Assembly (NCBI GenBank): GCA_946480445.1
Contig: CAMLJN010000005.1
Span: 141,117 to 205,116 of the forward strand
From: an uncultured Buttiauxella sp.
Lineage (GTDB): Bacteria; Pseudomonadota; Gammaproteobacteria; Enterobacterales; Enterobacteriaceae
DNA length: 64,000 nucleotides
Reading direction: 5' to 3'
Shown here: positions 7,683 through 15,950 of the stretch, piece by piece
How the letters are laid out: each line of letters opens with the position of its first letter
How positions within the stretch are numbered: the stretch's first letter is position 1
Notes under the pieces: generated by a model
Seen by the model: only the letters and a program-made list of their open reading frames with translations
Database searches by the model: none
Told to the model about the DNA's origin: nothing
Position numbers and translations under genes: made by a program

Positions 7683-7757
7683 ATGCGTAAAACAACGTTA
7701 GTCCTGATCGTCGTCGCCATCGTGGTCTGGTTTGCCAGCCATCAGGGTTGGATCTAA
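7683..7757 (+). CDS. 24-residue single-span membrane peptide in the SOS operon
   Basis: An ATG two bases after the dinI-like stop, preceded by GGAAGA at normal spacing, opens a 24-codon frame: MRKTTLVLIVVAIVVWF, then ASHQGWI. A positively charged start and one hydrophobic helix of about 15 residues predict an inner-membrane micropeptide. It resembles, from memory, the 24-residue E. coli YoaJ (same MxKTT start and GW end). Being behind a LexA box, it should be induced by DNA damage, like TisB or DinQ, though no antisense RNA is evident. Function unknown. Confidence 0.6.
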   Translation: MRKTTLVLIVVAIVVWFASHQGWI

Positions 7758-7792
7758 ACATGTAGGGGAGGTAAAACAAAAAAGAGGGGAAA

Positions 7793-7868
<76 letters not shown>

Positions 7869-8016
7869 ACTGGCGGGCATATTACACATCCCGCCTGTCG
7901 GTTGCAATTCCCTGCGCGACCGTTCGCTCAAAAATTCAACCGATTGATCTTAATCATTTCTTTTAGTAAGACTTGTCGCCGATCAATCGTTCACTTTTTA
8001 AACTTCTGCGCTCGTT

Positions 8017-8403
8017 TTACTGATTTAATGCCGCTTTTGCCTCTGACAGCTCGTCCTTCGCCTCTTCCAGCTTACGCGTTCTTTTGTTTATCTTGTCGGT
8101 ACGACCGGATGCCTGCGCCTCAGCAAGATCCTGCTTCGCGTCTGCAACCTTGCGTTCTTTTTTACGTATGTCGGCCTCACGCTCCGCCCTTAACGAGGCG
8201 TCGGTGCAGTAAGTTTCCACTTTCGAGATGGCTCTCTCAAGACCCGCGACCCGATAGCTATTACCATGCGCCTTTGCGTAGTCCATTTCCCTCGCAAGAG
8301 CCTCTTTTTTTGCCGCACAGCCCGTGAGTTGTGCCTGAGCAACGGCTGGAGCAAGGGAAGCAGAGGCCAGCAAAAGTGCTGCGATAATTTTTTTGTTAAA
8401 CAT
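8017..8403 (-). CDS. DUF1090 periplasmic protein (YqjC-like)
   Basis: 128 residues. A signal peptide ends at AVAQA (about residue 24). The mature part has two cysteines (GCAAKK, ETYC) and a long charged helical C-terminal half with heptad-like Lys, Glu and Arg, probably a coiled coil (ADIRKKERKVADAKQDL). This is the layout of DUF1090 proteins such as YqjC. The role is unknown; periplasmic location is inferred from the signal peptide. An AGGAGA ribosome site precedes the ATG. It stands alone between tRNA-Thr and umuC. Confidence 0.85.
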   Translation of the reverse strand: MFNKKIIAALLLASASLAPAVAQAQLTGCAAKKEALAREMDYAKAHGNSYRVAGLERAISKVETYCTDASLRAEREADIRKKERKVADAKQDLAEAQASGRTDKINKRTRKLEEAKDELSEAKAALNQ

Positions 8404-8495
8404 ATAAATCTCCTGATAAATCCTTCATCGTCCTTTCGGGTCTGATAGTACCATAACGGCAGGATCTTAATTATTTCTTAATCCCTGTCTTTTAG

Positions 8496-9764
8496 CTAAC
8501 GAACAACCAGCAGATCTGAAAACCGGGTTGTATAGTGCGCAGACAGCATCTCCCGCTTCATCTGCCAGGGCTGCTGTATGCCCTGCCCGGCAAAATAAAG
8601 CGTTCCCCGTCCCCGCTGATTATTCAGGCTATCGAGCACCTGCATTAATGCTTCGCTATTGCGCCGGGGGAGATTGTCGTCAAAAAGATTTAGCTGAGCG
8701 ATGCCCTGGCTGAAGAAATCCCCCAGCATGATCCCCGCTTTTTGATAGCGATGCCCCTCGCGCCAGATAACATCGAGACATTTCATGGCGGCATTAATAA
8801 TATCCCTGCTGTCCTGGGTCGGTGTCAGAAGCTTTATCGTGGCCTGGTTGCCGTAGTACGGCTCGTTGATGGCAAAAGGGCTGCTTTTAACAAAGACTGA
8901 AATCTGCCGACAATACTGATGTTCCCCACGCAGTTTTTCTGCAGCACGCGAGGCGTAGCTGCAAATGGCCTGCCGCATAGACGCATACTCACTTACCCGC
9001 TCGCCAAAAGAGCGCGAGCAGACAATTTCCTGTTTAACTGGCGCAAACTCCTCATGCTCCAGGCAGGGCTCCCCCCGCAGCTCACGGACGGTGCGCTCAA
9101 GCACGACACTGAAATGTTTGCGGATAAAGCGAATATCTGATTCGCACAGCTGCAAAACGTTTTCTATCCCCATCGTCTCCAGTTTTTTAGCGATGCGTCT
9201 TCCTACTCCCCATACTTCGTCAACCGGTAACGCAGCCATCAGCCTGCGCCGCTGCTGAAGATTAGACAGATCGACAACGCCCCCGGACTGCTCCGGCCAC
9301 TTTTTGGCGGCATGGTTGGCAAGCTTTGCCAGCGTTTTCGTCTGTGCAATCCCAACGCCAACCGTCAGATGCGTCCGTTGCAGCACCGTCGCGCGTATTT
9401 CACGGCCAAAGTCCTTAAGATTCCGGCAGCGGCTCACACCGCTCAGATCGCAGAAAGCTACATCTATGGAATAAATTTCACAGCGAGGAGACAGCTCTTC
9501 AAGCGTACTCATTACCCGATCTGACATATCGGCATACAGCTCATAGTTTGAACTAAAGCAAACGATGCCATAGCGCTGGAAGAGATCTTTTTGCTTAAAA
9601 AACGGTGCGCCCATTTTTACCCCCAGCGCCTTAGCCTCCGCGCTGCGGGAAATAATACAGCCGTCGTTATTCGACAGGACAACAACAGGCCGTCCCTGCA
9701 AATCGGGTCTGAACACGGTTTCGCAGCTGGCATAAAATGAATTCACATCAACAAGTGCAAACAT
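8496..9764 (-). CDS. umuC: DNA polymerase V catalytic subunit UmuC
   Basis: 422 residues, the normal UmuC length. The Y-family palm starts with FALVDVNSFYASCE and has YSIDVAFCDLSG with the catalytic Asp; the helix-hairpin-helix thumb region includes GVGRRIAKKLETMGIE. The C-terminal little-finger and UmuC tail are complete (QLNLFDDN beta-clamp-like motif near residue 355). With two UmuD' it forms Pol V, which copies damaged DNA after activation by RecA. The gene follows umuD after two bases and shares its LexA-controlled promoter. Confidence 0.97.
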   Translation of the reverse strand: MFALVDVNSFYASCETVFRPDLQGRPVVVLSNNDGCIISRSAEAKALGVKMGAPFFKQKDLFQRYGIVCFSSNYELYADMSDRVMSTLEELSPRCEIYSIDVAFCDLSGVSRCRNLKDFGREIRATVLQRTHLTVGVGIAQTKTLAKLANHAAKKWPEQSGGVVDLSNLQQRRRLMAALPVDEVWGVGRRIAKKLETMGIENVLQLCESDIRFIRKHFSVVLERTVRELRGEPCLEHEEFAPVKQEIVCSRSFGERVSEYASMRQAICSYASRAAEKLRGEHQYCRQISVFVKSSPFAINEPYYGNQATIKLLTPTQDSRDIINAAMKCLDVIWREGHRYQKAGIMLGDFFSQGIAQLNLFDDNLPRRNSEALMQVLDSLNNQRGRGTLYFAGQGIQQPWQMKREMLSAHYTTRFSDLLVVR

Positions 9765-9766
9765 GG

Positions 9767-10186
9767 TCAGCAGGCCGGTTTCACGATAAAAGTTACCACG
9801 CCGAAAATTTCCAGCTCATCCTCAGCGCTAATTTTAAGAGGGGGATAAGCACTGTTGAGCGGGTTGAGCTGCACGGTTGGCCGCAGCTGCAATTGCTTGG
9901 CGGTAAACTCGCCGTCAAACGACGCAATGACAATATCGCCGTGCTGTGCTGTACGGGAGCTGTCCACCACCAGCAGATCGCCTTCGTTGATCCCACCGTC
10001 AATCATCGAGTCGCCGGCCGCTCTGACGAAATACGTCGAGCTTGGATGCTGGATAAGTAATTCATTGAGATCGATACGCTTTTCAATGTAATCCTGCGCG
10101 GGTGAAGGAAACCCACACTGCACCGGATCGCTGAACAGCGGTAACAGGACTATCGGTCGTAAGGGGGCGGATTGATAAAATTTCAT
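9767..10186 (-). CDS. umuD: UmuD, self-cleaving subunit of DNA polymerase V
   Basis: 139 residues from the ATG at 10186. The frame extends seven codons further, but this start puts the cleavage bond exactly at Cys24-Gly25 (VQCGFPSP), Ser60 in GDSMIDGG and Lys97 in GEFTAKQL, the E. coli numbering. RecA filaments trigger cleavage to UmuD', the form that joins UmuC. First gene of the umuDC operon, with a LexA box 23 bases before the start. Confidence 0.97.
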   Translation of the reverse strand: MKFYQSAPLRPIVLLPLFSDPVQCGFPSPAQDYIEKRIDLNELLIQHPSSTYFVRAAGDSMIDGGINEGDLLVVDSSRTAQHGDIVIASFDGEFTAKQLQLRPTVQLNPLNSAYPPLKISAEDELEIFGVVTFIVKPAC

Positions 10187-10208
10187 GATGTTACACTCAT
10201 TACGCATT

Positions 10209-10228
10209 CACTGTATTTATATACAGTA
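10209..10228. promoter_or_regulatory. LexA (SOS) box of umuDC
   Basis: On the minus strand TACTGTATATAAATACAGTG matches the LexA consensus at 18 of 20 positions. It lies just upstream of umuD, where it would overlap the promoter. Confidence 0.95.
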
Positions 10229-10551
10229 GAATTAACGGCTCCACCGATCAAGTCCCCCGCTGCGCGGTTCAACGCCTGTATCACGCTTAATCGCATCCAA
10301 CGCTATGATCGCAGGAAAGATCATGCCTCGTGTAAATTTTTCCTCCCGCTGGCTGATTGCTCAAAAATCAGACATCACAACGGGGGATGCACAAGATGGC
10401 GGGCACGCTAACAACACGCATAGAGGACATGTGCTTCCTTACCCTGCGCATTCTCATTTCTGCTATCGATCTTCGTCCGATCCCTCAAAGAAATCTCGCC
10501 CTTAATTTATTAAAAGCGTAATCTGGCAAAAAAAACAGGGGGCTTTTTCTT
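10229..10551. other. Non-coding stretch before the IraP-like gene
   Basis: 323 bases without a convincing gene. Short plus-strand frames at 10172-10411 and 10305-10505 have no family signature and overlap the umuD promoter or each other. The final 60 bases should hold the promoter of the IraP-like gene; I see no PhoP box there. Confidence 0.4.
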
Positions 10552-10887
10552 ATGAAAAATTTAATACTCAGTGTTATCGCAAAGATTTCGAAAATGGATG
10601 CCGAAGCCAAGCAGCTTGCGGCCAAAGTAGAGGCTCAGTCTCTGCTTATTGGAGCCTTATTACTGACCATCGGTAAAAATGGCGGTATGAGTGAAATGAT
10701 TGAAAACGTGAAGAAAGCGATCAATGCCGCGCTGGATGCTGCGGACAGTCCTCTGAAATCGGATGCAGAACTCCTGCTGAATGAGTTCAACAATATTGTG
10801 GTATTAACCCAGTTGCTTGAAACGAATGACGCAGAAATTGATATCGACTCTTTAAAAACCGCGTCCGGTGATACCGTAACGGACTGA
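10552..10887 (+). CDS. IraP-like anti-adaptor protein
   Basis: 111 residues. The N-terminal two thirds resemble E. coli IraP: an MKNLI start, a predicted coiled-coil helix with AEAKQLAAKVEAQSLLIGAL, a second helix around MIENVKKAINAALD, then DAELL. IraP (86 residues) binds RssB and so protects RpoS from ClpXP. This protein is about 25 residues longer, with an acidic tail ETNDAEIDIDSL. A GGGGG-type ribosome site lies nine bases before the ATG. The assignment rests on remembered similarity and is moderate; no downstream partner gene is co-directional. Confidence 0.55.
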   Translation: MKNLILSVIAKISKMDAEAKQLAAKVEAQSLLIGALLLTIGKNGGMSEMIENVKKAINAALDAADSPLKSDAELLLNEFNNIVVLTQLLETNDAEIDIDSLKTASGDTVTD

Positions 10888-10988
10888 TCCTCACGACCTG
10901 TGGCCGGGCGATTTTTTACTGAGCAGTTAACCTACGCCCCTTCCCGGTAAGAGTTACACGATGCGTTAACCGGGTAACGCCCATAAAA

Positions 10989-11032
10989 AACTGCACCTTA
11001 CTTTGTTGGGTATCCAACATTTGAGGTGCAGT
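10989..11032 (-). terminator. Imperfect 20-bp inverted repeat, probable terminator of the hydrolase gene
   Basis: Arms AACTGCACCTTACTTTGTTG and CAACATTTGAGGTGCAGTT pair with a few mismatches around a short central loop. Read on the minus strand the hairpin is followed by TTTTTT, so it can terminate the hydrolase gene. The arm sequence also recalls the ends of some IS3-family elements, so it may be a relic of one. Confidence 0.65.
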
Positions 11033-11060
11033 TCACGCAGGCAGTCAGTAAACAGAGCGG

Positions 11061-11924
11061 TTAGATCAGGTGCTGTCTAAACCAGCTGGTTTGATGCTCG
11101 ATAACCTCATCAAAATGTTTCCCTGCATAGACTTCATAGTGGTTTGCGCCTTCCACCACCAGCAGCGTTTTCACTTTTGATGTCACGGCTTCGTAAAGCG
11201 CTTTGCCCTGTTCAGGCGCGTTGACTGAATCATTCCCCGCCACCACCACCATCGCCGGGCAGGTCACCCGAGCGGCAGATTCGGCTGGCTTATAATTTAA
11301 TGTTTCGCGCACGGTCAGGAACGGGATTTTGATATCCATGGCAGGGAAGCGGTCTTTATTGGCCGCAAAGAAAGCTTTGGATTCTTCATCACCCAGCACC
11401 TTCGTGATGGCGACAAACATCTCTTTACCCGTTTTTTCCCTCTTCTCTGCCATTTTATCCAGGGTGGCAATAAAGCCGTCTTTTTCCTCAGCGCCCATCC
11501 CACCGGTAACAATGATTTCGCCATCCGCAAAGCCCAGCTGGCTGACAATACAGCGGATCTCCGGGCGCTGAACAGCGGCGCCAAACACGTGCCCCCCGCC
11601 TAAAGAAGTCCCCCAGAGGCCCGTACGCGTAGCGTCAACTTCCGGTAAAGTTTTTACCCAGTCGATAACGGTAATGATATCGTCGATCTGCATGCCCGGG
11701 ATAAGCCGACCGCGTTCACCTTCGCTCGCACCAAAGCCCCGATAATCAAAAGTGACGGTGGCGAACCCTGCTTTGGTGAAAGCCTCCGCAAACGAAGGCA
11801 GGAGAATGTCCTGGATACCACAAAATCCATGGCACAGGATAACCACTGGAGGCTGCTGTGACTCATCGGGCAACCGCAATGTCGCTGCTATTCCCTCTGG
11901 CAGTTTATAAGACTGAATATTCAT
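11061..11924 (-). CDS. Alpha/beta hydrolase
   Basis: 287 residues, cytosolic. Oxyanion region LCHGFCGIQ near residues 30-38, nucleophile elbow GTSLGG with Ser107, an acid at GNDSVNAPE and His in GANHYEVY form the catalytic triad. It is close to the dienelactone-hydrolase/YcjY-like group. Alternatives are esterase or peptidase activity; the substrate is unknown. Single gene between the IraP-like and CPBP genes, with its terminator hairpin 29 bases downstream. Confidence 0.88.
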   Translation of the reverse strand: MNIQSYKLPEGIAATLRLPDESQQPPVVILCHGFCGIQDILLPSFAEAFTKAGFATVTFDYRGFGASEGERGRLIPGMQIDDIITVIDWVKTLPEVDATRTGLWGTSLGGGHVFGAAVQRPEIRCIVSQLGFADGEIIVTGGMGAEEKDGFIATLDKMAEKREKTGKEMFVAITKVLGDEESKAFFAANKDRFPAMDIKIPFLTVRETLNYKPAESAARVTCPAMVVVAGNDSVNAPEQGKALYEAVTSKVKTLLVVEGANHYEVYAGKHFDEVIEHQTSWFRQHLI

Positions 11925-12146
11925 TTAACTGTTTGCTCCCTTGTCAATGAAGACGAATAGTAACCCATTGACACTACTGATTTATCATTTTGAACCAAAT
12001 TTGTGCCCTAAGTTAAATTATTTTCCCGTCTTCAATTCTGCCTCGCAGAGGGTGCCCGAGTTCCCCCGGACACTACGCCTCTCATCTTGTCAGATAGCTG
12101 CAAGGCATGAAGTTAACACTTTAACATCCCGCACAATCTTTATCCG

Positions 12147-12974
12147 TCAACCCGGGTATGAATGACGCAGCATGGGATAAGTAAAAAACAGCAGATGGAT
12201 AACATTCAGGCCAACATGGAACGCGACGGCCACCCAGAGTCGCCCACTCCACATCCATGCCAGCCCGTAAATAACCCCGGCAAGAGCGGCGAAAATAACC
12301 AGAAGCGTCCCACCCGCATAATGTACTGCCCCAAAAATAGCAGCGGAAATAAGCAACGCTAAAACTGGATGGATCAGTCCGGATAATCGCTGCTGCAGGT
12401 AACCGCGGAATAAAGCTTCTTCGGCCAGTGAAACAAAAAATATATTCGCCAGCATAAACTGGAAGAACCATACCGGCCTGTGCATCTCAAGCTTCAGTCC
12501 CCCCAGATACACGGCCACCATCAGCAGTGCGGGGATCGCTAATATCAGCAGTAACCAGTAAGGCTTTGCTGGCTGATACGCAGGTTTTGTCACAAAAAGC
12601 GATTTCAGACAAACCAGCAGCATAAAAGGCACCAGCGCCTTATCGAAGTTGTAATACATCGTGAAAGGGATGCTTGCTGCCCCGACGCTGACTGAGTCAA
12701 GAACCTTGAGGTTATGGAACCCGGGTATAGCATGGAGCAACGCCCCGATGGCCCCCGCCACCAATAAAGCCTCCAGGCAGTATCGTCCTGCTCTGCTGTG
12801 GCTAACTCTTACGTAGGCGAAGGCAATCAGCGCCATAACGCCTAAAAAAGTAAGAGCACGCCAGTCAAGCGTGCCATTTACCGCCCCCATTACCACCGTG
12901 ATAAAAAGCAGGCCCAATGAGATTTTTTTATGAAATTGTAATGCCAGTAAAGAAAGCGCCAACAGTATCCACAT
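12147..12974 (-). CDS. CPBP-family intramembrane metalloprotease
   Basis: 275 residues with about eight hydrophobic helices. The three CPBP motifs are present: EEALFR with Glu185, Glu186 and Arg190; FGAVHYAGG with His218; and HVGLNVIH with His253, Asn257 and His260. These are the metal-binding and catalytic residues of type II CAAX-like (Rce1) proteases. Bacterial members often handle peptides or give bacteriocin self-immunity. No bacteriocin gene is visible nearby, so the substrate is open. It follows the hydrolase gene on the same strand but with a 222-base gap, so probably is separately transcribed. Confidence 0.88.
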   Translation of the reverse strand: MWILLALSLLALQFHKKISLGLLFITVVMGAVNGTLDWRALTFLGVMALIAFAYVRVSHSRAGRYCLEALLVAGAIGALLHAIPGFHNLKVLDSVSVGAASIPFTMYYNFDKALVPFMLLVCLKSLFVTKPAYQPAKPYWLLLILAIPALLMVAVYLGGLKLEMHRPVWFFQFMLANIFFVSLAEEALFRGYLQQRLSGLIHPVLALLISAAIFGAVHYAGGTLLVIFAALAGVIYGLAWMWSGRLWVAVAFHVGLNVIHLLFFTYPMLRHSYPG

Positions 12975-13130
12975 AGATCATCCTTAACATTTTTCAGAAT
13001 CGGGAAGAACCTAACACCGATAAATCACCGAGACAAACAGAACGCGCCACCAAAGCGTGGAAAATGCTGGTACGTTATCCCAGGCAGGCGGTTGATTTTA
13101 CGTCAGCACGACAGATTTTATATGGGTCAT

Positions 13131-13232
13131 TCACCCGATAGAGAAGAAGACAGGCTAAACGTAAAGTAGAGTGCGTACCAGAATGTGAATTCCTTCACTT
13201 TTGCCCACAACGGAAATTGTGGGCTTTTTTTT
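13131..13232 (+). ncRNA. Candidate small RNA ending in an orphan terminator
   Basis: A strong intrinsic terminator (GCCCACAA / TTGTGGGC, six-base loop, eight T) at 13203-13232 follows no plus-strand gene. About 100 bases upstream a weak promoter-like pair, TTTACG (13097) and TATATG (13119) with 16-base spacing, could start a transcript near 13131. No known sRNA is recognised. The start is a guess; the terminator is firm. Confidence 0.3.
13203..13232 (+). terminator. Orphan rho-independent terminator
   Basis: Perfect 8-bp stem GCCCACAA / TTGTGGGC followed by TTTTTTTT. No coding region ends before it on the plus strand. Confidence 0.85.
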
Positions 13233-13353
13233 GCATCATCCCACCGGAAAAATGCTTCTCGCGCCGGGGGATTTTCCGCGGGATGCAGAAGGTGCCCGTA
13301 ATCGGTCTGACAGTACAGGCAGGTCGTTCATCGCCGCCAGCTGATTAATCAGC

Positions 13354-13383
13354 ATAAAAAACCACCAGTCGAGGCTAGTGGTT
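13354..13383 (-). terminator. Terminator of the AA10-like gene
   Basis: On the minus strand AACCACTAG pairs with CTGGTGGTT (one mismatch) and is followed by TTTTTT, about 75 bases after the stop codon. Confidence 0.75.
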
Positions 13384-13457
13384 TAATAAGGGGCGATACT
13401 TCTCCGGCTTCACTGGCTTTTTCTGCCAGCCAGGCCATTGAAGCTAGCTACTGAACA

Positions 13458-14243
13458 TCATTTGATGTTGATATCACTGCAGCTGTAAAATCCTTCGCCA
13501 GCCGGATCGATGCGTTGCCAACGAACAAACAGCACTCTTTTGCCTTTGGCACCCTTCATCGGGACAGTTAGCTTGTAGGTATCTCCCACTAGCGTTGGTT
13601 TATCATCCTTTTTCAACAGCGTTAAATCGCTCCATTTAAGAGGGCGTTCGCTGGCGTTATAGTTTTCATTTGAAAGATAGACCTCAAAGAAACTCGGATC
13701 ATGTGTGGCCGTAGCATGCCATGATACATCTAACTCACCTTTATCGTTTAAGGTTACGTCACTGGCGGTCCAGGGTGCGGCAATATCCATTCCGGATTTA
13801 TCATTGTAGAGATAATCCTTTTTACTGTCTTTTTCTGTCCCAACATTACCACCAGAACATATCTGACCATCCGGTATGGCCTGCTTCACTTTTTCAGGAT
13901 CGTTATAATCAGGCTGAGGTATTAGTTTCGCAAACTCATCTTTCTGGACGAAAGGATAGTTCGATTGCTCTATTAATTTCTGTTCATTCGCGGAACCAGA
14001 AAATTCAGGTTTCCCCTTATACTTATTATAGTTTGACTGATATGCAGATTTGCAGGCGGCATTTTTAATATCACCGCCATCAACCGGCCAGTGGTAATCC
14101 TGGCCATCAAAGCACAGTTGCTGCCTTGATACTGGTTCAGATACGGTTCCATGTCGTGGTGAAACACTCCCCTCTCCCTGAGACCATGATATTCCTGGAA
14201 CAGTCATACTTATAATTGCAGCGCAGAGAATACTTTTCTTCAT
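13458..14243 (-). CDS. Secreted AA10/chitin-binding (LPMO-like) protein
   Basis: 261 residues with a signal peptide (MKKSILCAAIISMTVPGISWS). The body has the family 33/AA10 layout: HGTVSEPVSRQQLC near 31-44, Cys64, a long loop, WHATATHDPSFFEVYL with the likely second copper His, and a C-terminal WQRIDPAGEGFYSCSD with the buried Phe/Tyr position. AA10 enzymes cut chitin or cellulose oxidatively using a copper held by the N-terminal His of the mature protein and a second His. Here the natural signal cleavage (after about residue 21) would leave nine residues before His31, so activity depends on unusual processing; otherwise it may only bind chitin or glycans, as adhesins like GbpA do. It lies beside icd, is AT-richer than neighbours and looks acquired. 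Confidence 0.75.
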   Translation of the reverse strand: MKKSILCAAIISMTVPGISWSQGEGSVSPRHGTVSEPVSRQQLCFDGQDYHWPVDGGDIKNAACKSAYQSNYNKYKGKPEFSGSANEQKLIEQSNYPFVQKDEFAKLIPQPDYNDPEKVKQAIPDGQICSGGNVGTEKDSKKDYLYNDKSGMDIAAPWTASDVTLNDKGELDVSWHATATHDPSFFEVYLSNENYNASERPLKWSDLTLLKKDDKPTLVGDTYKLTVPMKGAKGKRVLFVRWQRIDPAGEGFYSCSDINIK

Positions 14244-14304
14244 AATGAGTTCCTTATCACTATCGTCAACAATCGGAATGATTGCGGACTAAGCATAGAT
14301 ACAC

Positions 14305-14583
14305 ATGATGATAAACAGCAAGAAATTAGATGAGATATATAATGCATTAAACATTATTAAACTGCGTAAACATCCTGATAAAGATCAATTCAGGATAATT
14401 TACCATCAGCTATATTTTGTCCTGGGCAATGGTATTGCTGCATATATAAACGGAACTATGGCCTGTTCTTGTAAATATTGCCAACCTGTTTTGACAACCC
14501 TTCAAAAGCTAATAATTAAAAACGGGAACCATCGGGTTCCCGTCATCACATTATCAGAACAACTGATTACATATTCGCGATAA
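14305..14583 (+). CDS. Doubtful hypothetical protein, 92 aa
   Basis: An AT-rich frame divergent from the AA10 gene. The first 73 residues have protein-like composition ([20 protein letters not shown], then a CSCKYC cysteine cluster). The last 20 codons cross the icd terminator and the final icd codons on the other strand, which is odd for a real gene. No good ribosome site precedes the ATG. It could be the remains of a gene cut by the icd junction. I do not recognise it. Confidence 0.3.
   Translation: MMINSKKLDEIYNALNIIKLRKHPDKDQFRIIYHQLYFVLGNGIAAYINGTMACSCKYCQPVLTTLQKLIIKNGNHRVPVITLSEQLITYSR
14517..14542 (-). terminator. Terminator of icd
   Basis: CGGGAACC / GGTTCCCG stem with a four-base loop; on the minus strand it is followed by a T run. 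It lies 25 bases after the icd stop. Confidence 0.85.
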
Positions 14584-15817
14584 TCGCGTCACCAAACTCT
14601 GAACATTTCAGCAGCTTAGCGCCTTCCATCAAGCGCTCAAAATCGTAGGTAACGGTTTTGGCGTTGATCGCACCGCTCATGCCTTTAACAATCAGGTCTG
14701 CCGCTTCGAACCATTCCATATGACGCAGCATCATTTCTGCGGACAGGATGATGGAACCTGGGTTCACTTTATCCTGGCCTGCGTATTTTGGTGCCGTGCC
14801 GTGGGTGGCTTCAAACAGGGCGCATTCGTCACCGATGTTAGCTCCCGGCGCGATACCGATGCCGCCCACCTGGGCTGCCAGGGCGTCAGAGATGTAGTCC
14901 CCGTTCAGGTTCATACAGGCAATCACGTCGTATTCCGCAGGACGCAGCAGGATCTGCTGCAGGAACGCATCGGCGATCACGTCTTTTACCACGATTTCTT
15001 TGCCGGTATTTGGGTTCTTGATTTTTACCCATGGGCCGCCGTCGATCAGCTCACCACCAAATTCTTCGCGCGCCAGCTGGTAGCCCCAGTCTTTGAAAGC
15101 GCCTTCGGTGAATTTCATGATGTTGCCTTTGTGCACCAGGGTCACGGAATCACGATCGTTAGTGATGGCGTAGTCGATGGCCGCACGAACCAGGCGCTTA
15201 GTGCCTTCTTCAGAGCAAGGCTTGATGCCGATGCCGCAATGCTCAGGGAAACGAATTTTCGTTACGCCCATTTCATCGCGCAGGAATTTGATCACTTTTT
15301 CAGCGTCGGCGCTGTCTGCTTTCCACTCGATGCCCGCGTAGATATCTTCTGAGTTTTCACGGAAGATAACCATATTGGTCAGCTCAGGATGTTTTACCGG
15401 GCTTGGCGTGCCCGCGTAATAACGCACCGGGCGCAGACACACGTACAGGTCGAGCTGCTGACGCAGAGCCACGTTCAGAGAACGAATCCCCCCACCGACC
15501 GGGGTAGTCAGTGGGCCTTTGATGGCAACGCGGTAGTCACGAATCAGGTCCAGAGTTTCTTCTGGCAGCCAGACATCCTGGCCATACAGTTGGGTAGATT
15601 TTTCGCCGGTATAGATTTCCATCCAGGAAATTTTCCGCTCGCCCTTATAGGCCTTCTGCACGACGGCATCCACCACTTTAATCATGGCTGGGGTCACATC
15701 CACACCGATCCCATCACCTTCAATGAAAGGAATGATTGGGTTGTGAGGAATGTTCAGCTTGCCATTTTGCAGGGTGATCTTTTTACCTTCCGCCGGAACA
15801 ACTACTTTGCTTTCCAT
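14567..15817 (-). CDS. icd: Isocitrate dehydrogenase (NADP+)
   Basis: 416 residues, the same length as E. coli Icd. The TCA-cycle enzyme converts isocitrate to 2-oxoglutarate, CO2 and NADPH. Visible are [12 protein letters not shown] near the start, the regulatory Ser and substrate Arg cluster in [17 protein letters not shown], and the metal/NADP site [18 protein letters not shown]. The frame extends upstream, but ATG 15817 is preceded by AAGGAGAGG and begins [13 protein letters not shown] as in E. coli. The icd 3' end is a known phage attachment site in E. coli; accessory genes do lie beyond it here, though no integrase is present. Divergent from rluE. Confidence 0.98.
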   Translation of the reverse strand: MESKVVVPAEGKKITLQNGKLNIPHNPIIPFIEGDGIGVDVTPAMIKVVDAVVQKAYKGERKISWMEIYTGEKSTQLYGQDVWLPEETLDLIRDYRVAIKGPLTTPVGGGIRSLNVALRQQLDLYVCLRPVRYYAGTPSPVKHPELTNMVIFRENSEDIYAGIEWKADSADAEKVIKFLRDEMGVTKIRFPEHCGIGIKPCSEEGTKRLVRAAIDYAITNDRDSVTLVHKGNIMKFTEGAFKDWGYQLAREEFGGELIDGGPWVKIKNPNTGKEIVVKDVIADAFLQQILLRPAEYDVIACMNLNGDYISDALAAQVGGIGIAPGANIGDECALFEATHGTAPKYAGQDKVNPGSIILSAEMMLRHMEWFEAADLIVKGMSGAINAKTVTYDFERLMEGAKLLKCSEFGDAIIANM

Positions 15818-15916
15818 TAACCTCTCCTTCGAGCGTTTCTGGTTGTTAATGATTTGTAATATGCGTGTCAATACTACTTGAATATCAGGCCCGCGCCAAT
15901 CACCGATGATTTCCGT

Positions 15917-15922
15917 TATAAT
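15917..15922 (+). promoter_or_regulatory. -10 element of rluE
   Basis: A perfect TATAAT 28 bases before the rluE ATG; no good -35 is seen at standard spacing. Confidence 0.4.
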
Positions 15923-15950
15923 GCGCGAATCCCCCACGTCTGAAAACACT

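Larger units (their letters stand above)
12975..13457. other. 483-base intergenic region
   Basis: Contains the promoter side of the CPBP gene, an orphan plus-strand terminator at 13203-13232 (see the small-RNA candidate) and the minus-strand terminator of the AA10 gene at 13354-13383. A 39-codon minus-strand frame starting MLINQLAAMNDLPVLSDRL just past that terminator may be a gene fragment, but I do not recognise it. Confidence 0.5.

Noticed and set aside
14720..15820. Two long plus-strand frames opposite icd
   Set aside because: Shadows of icd, rich in Phe, His and Asp, with no ribosome sites.
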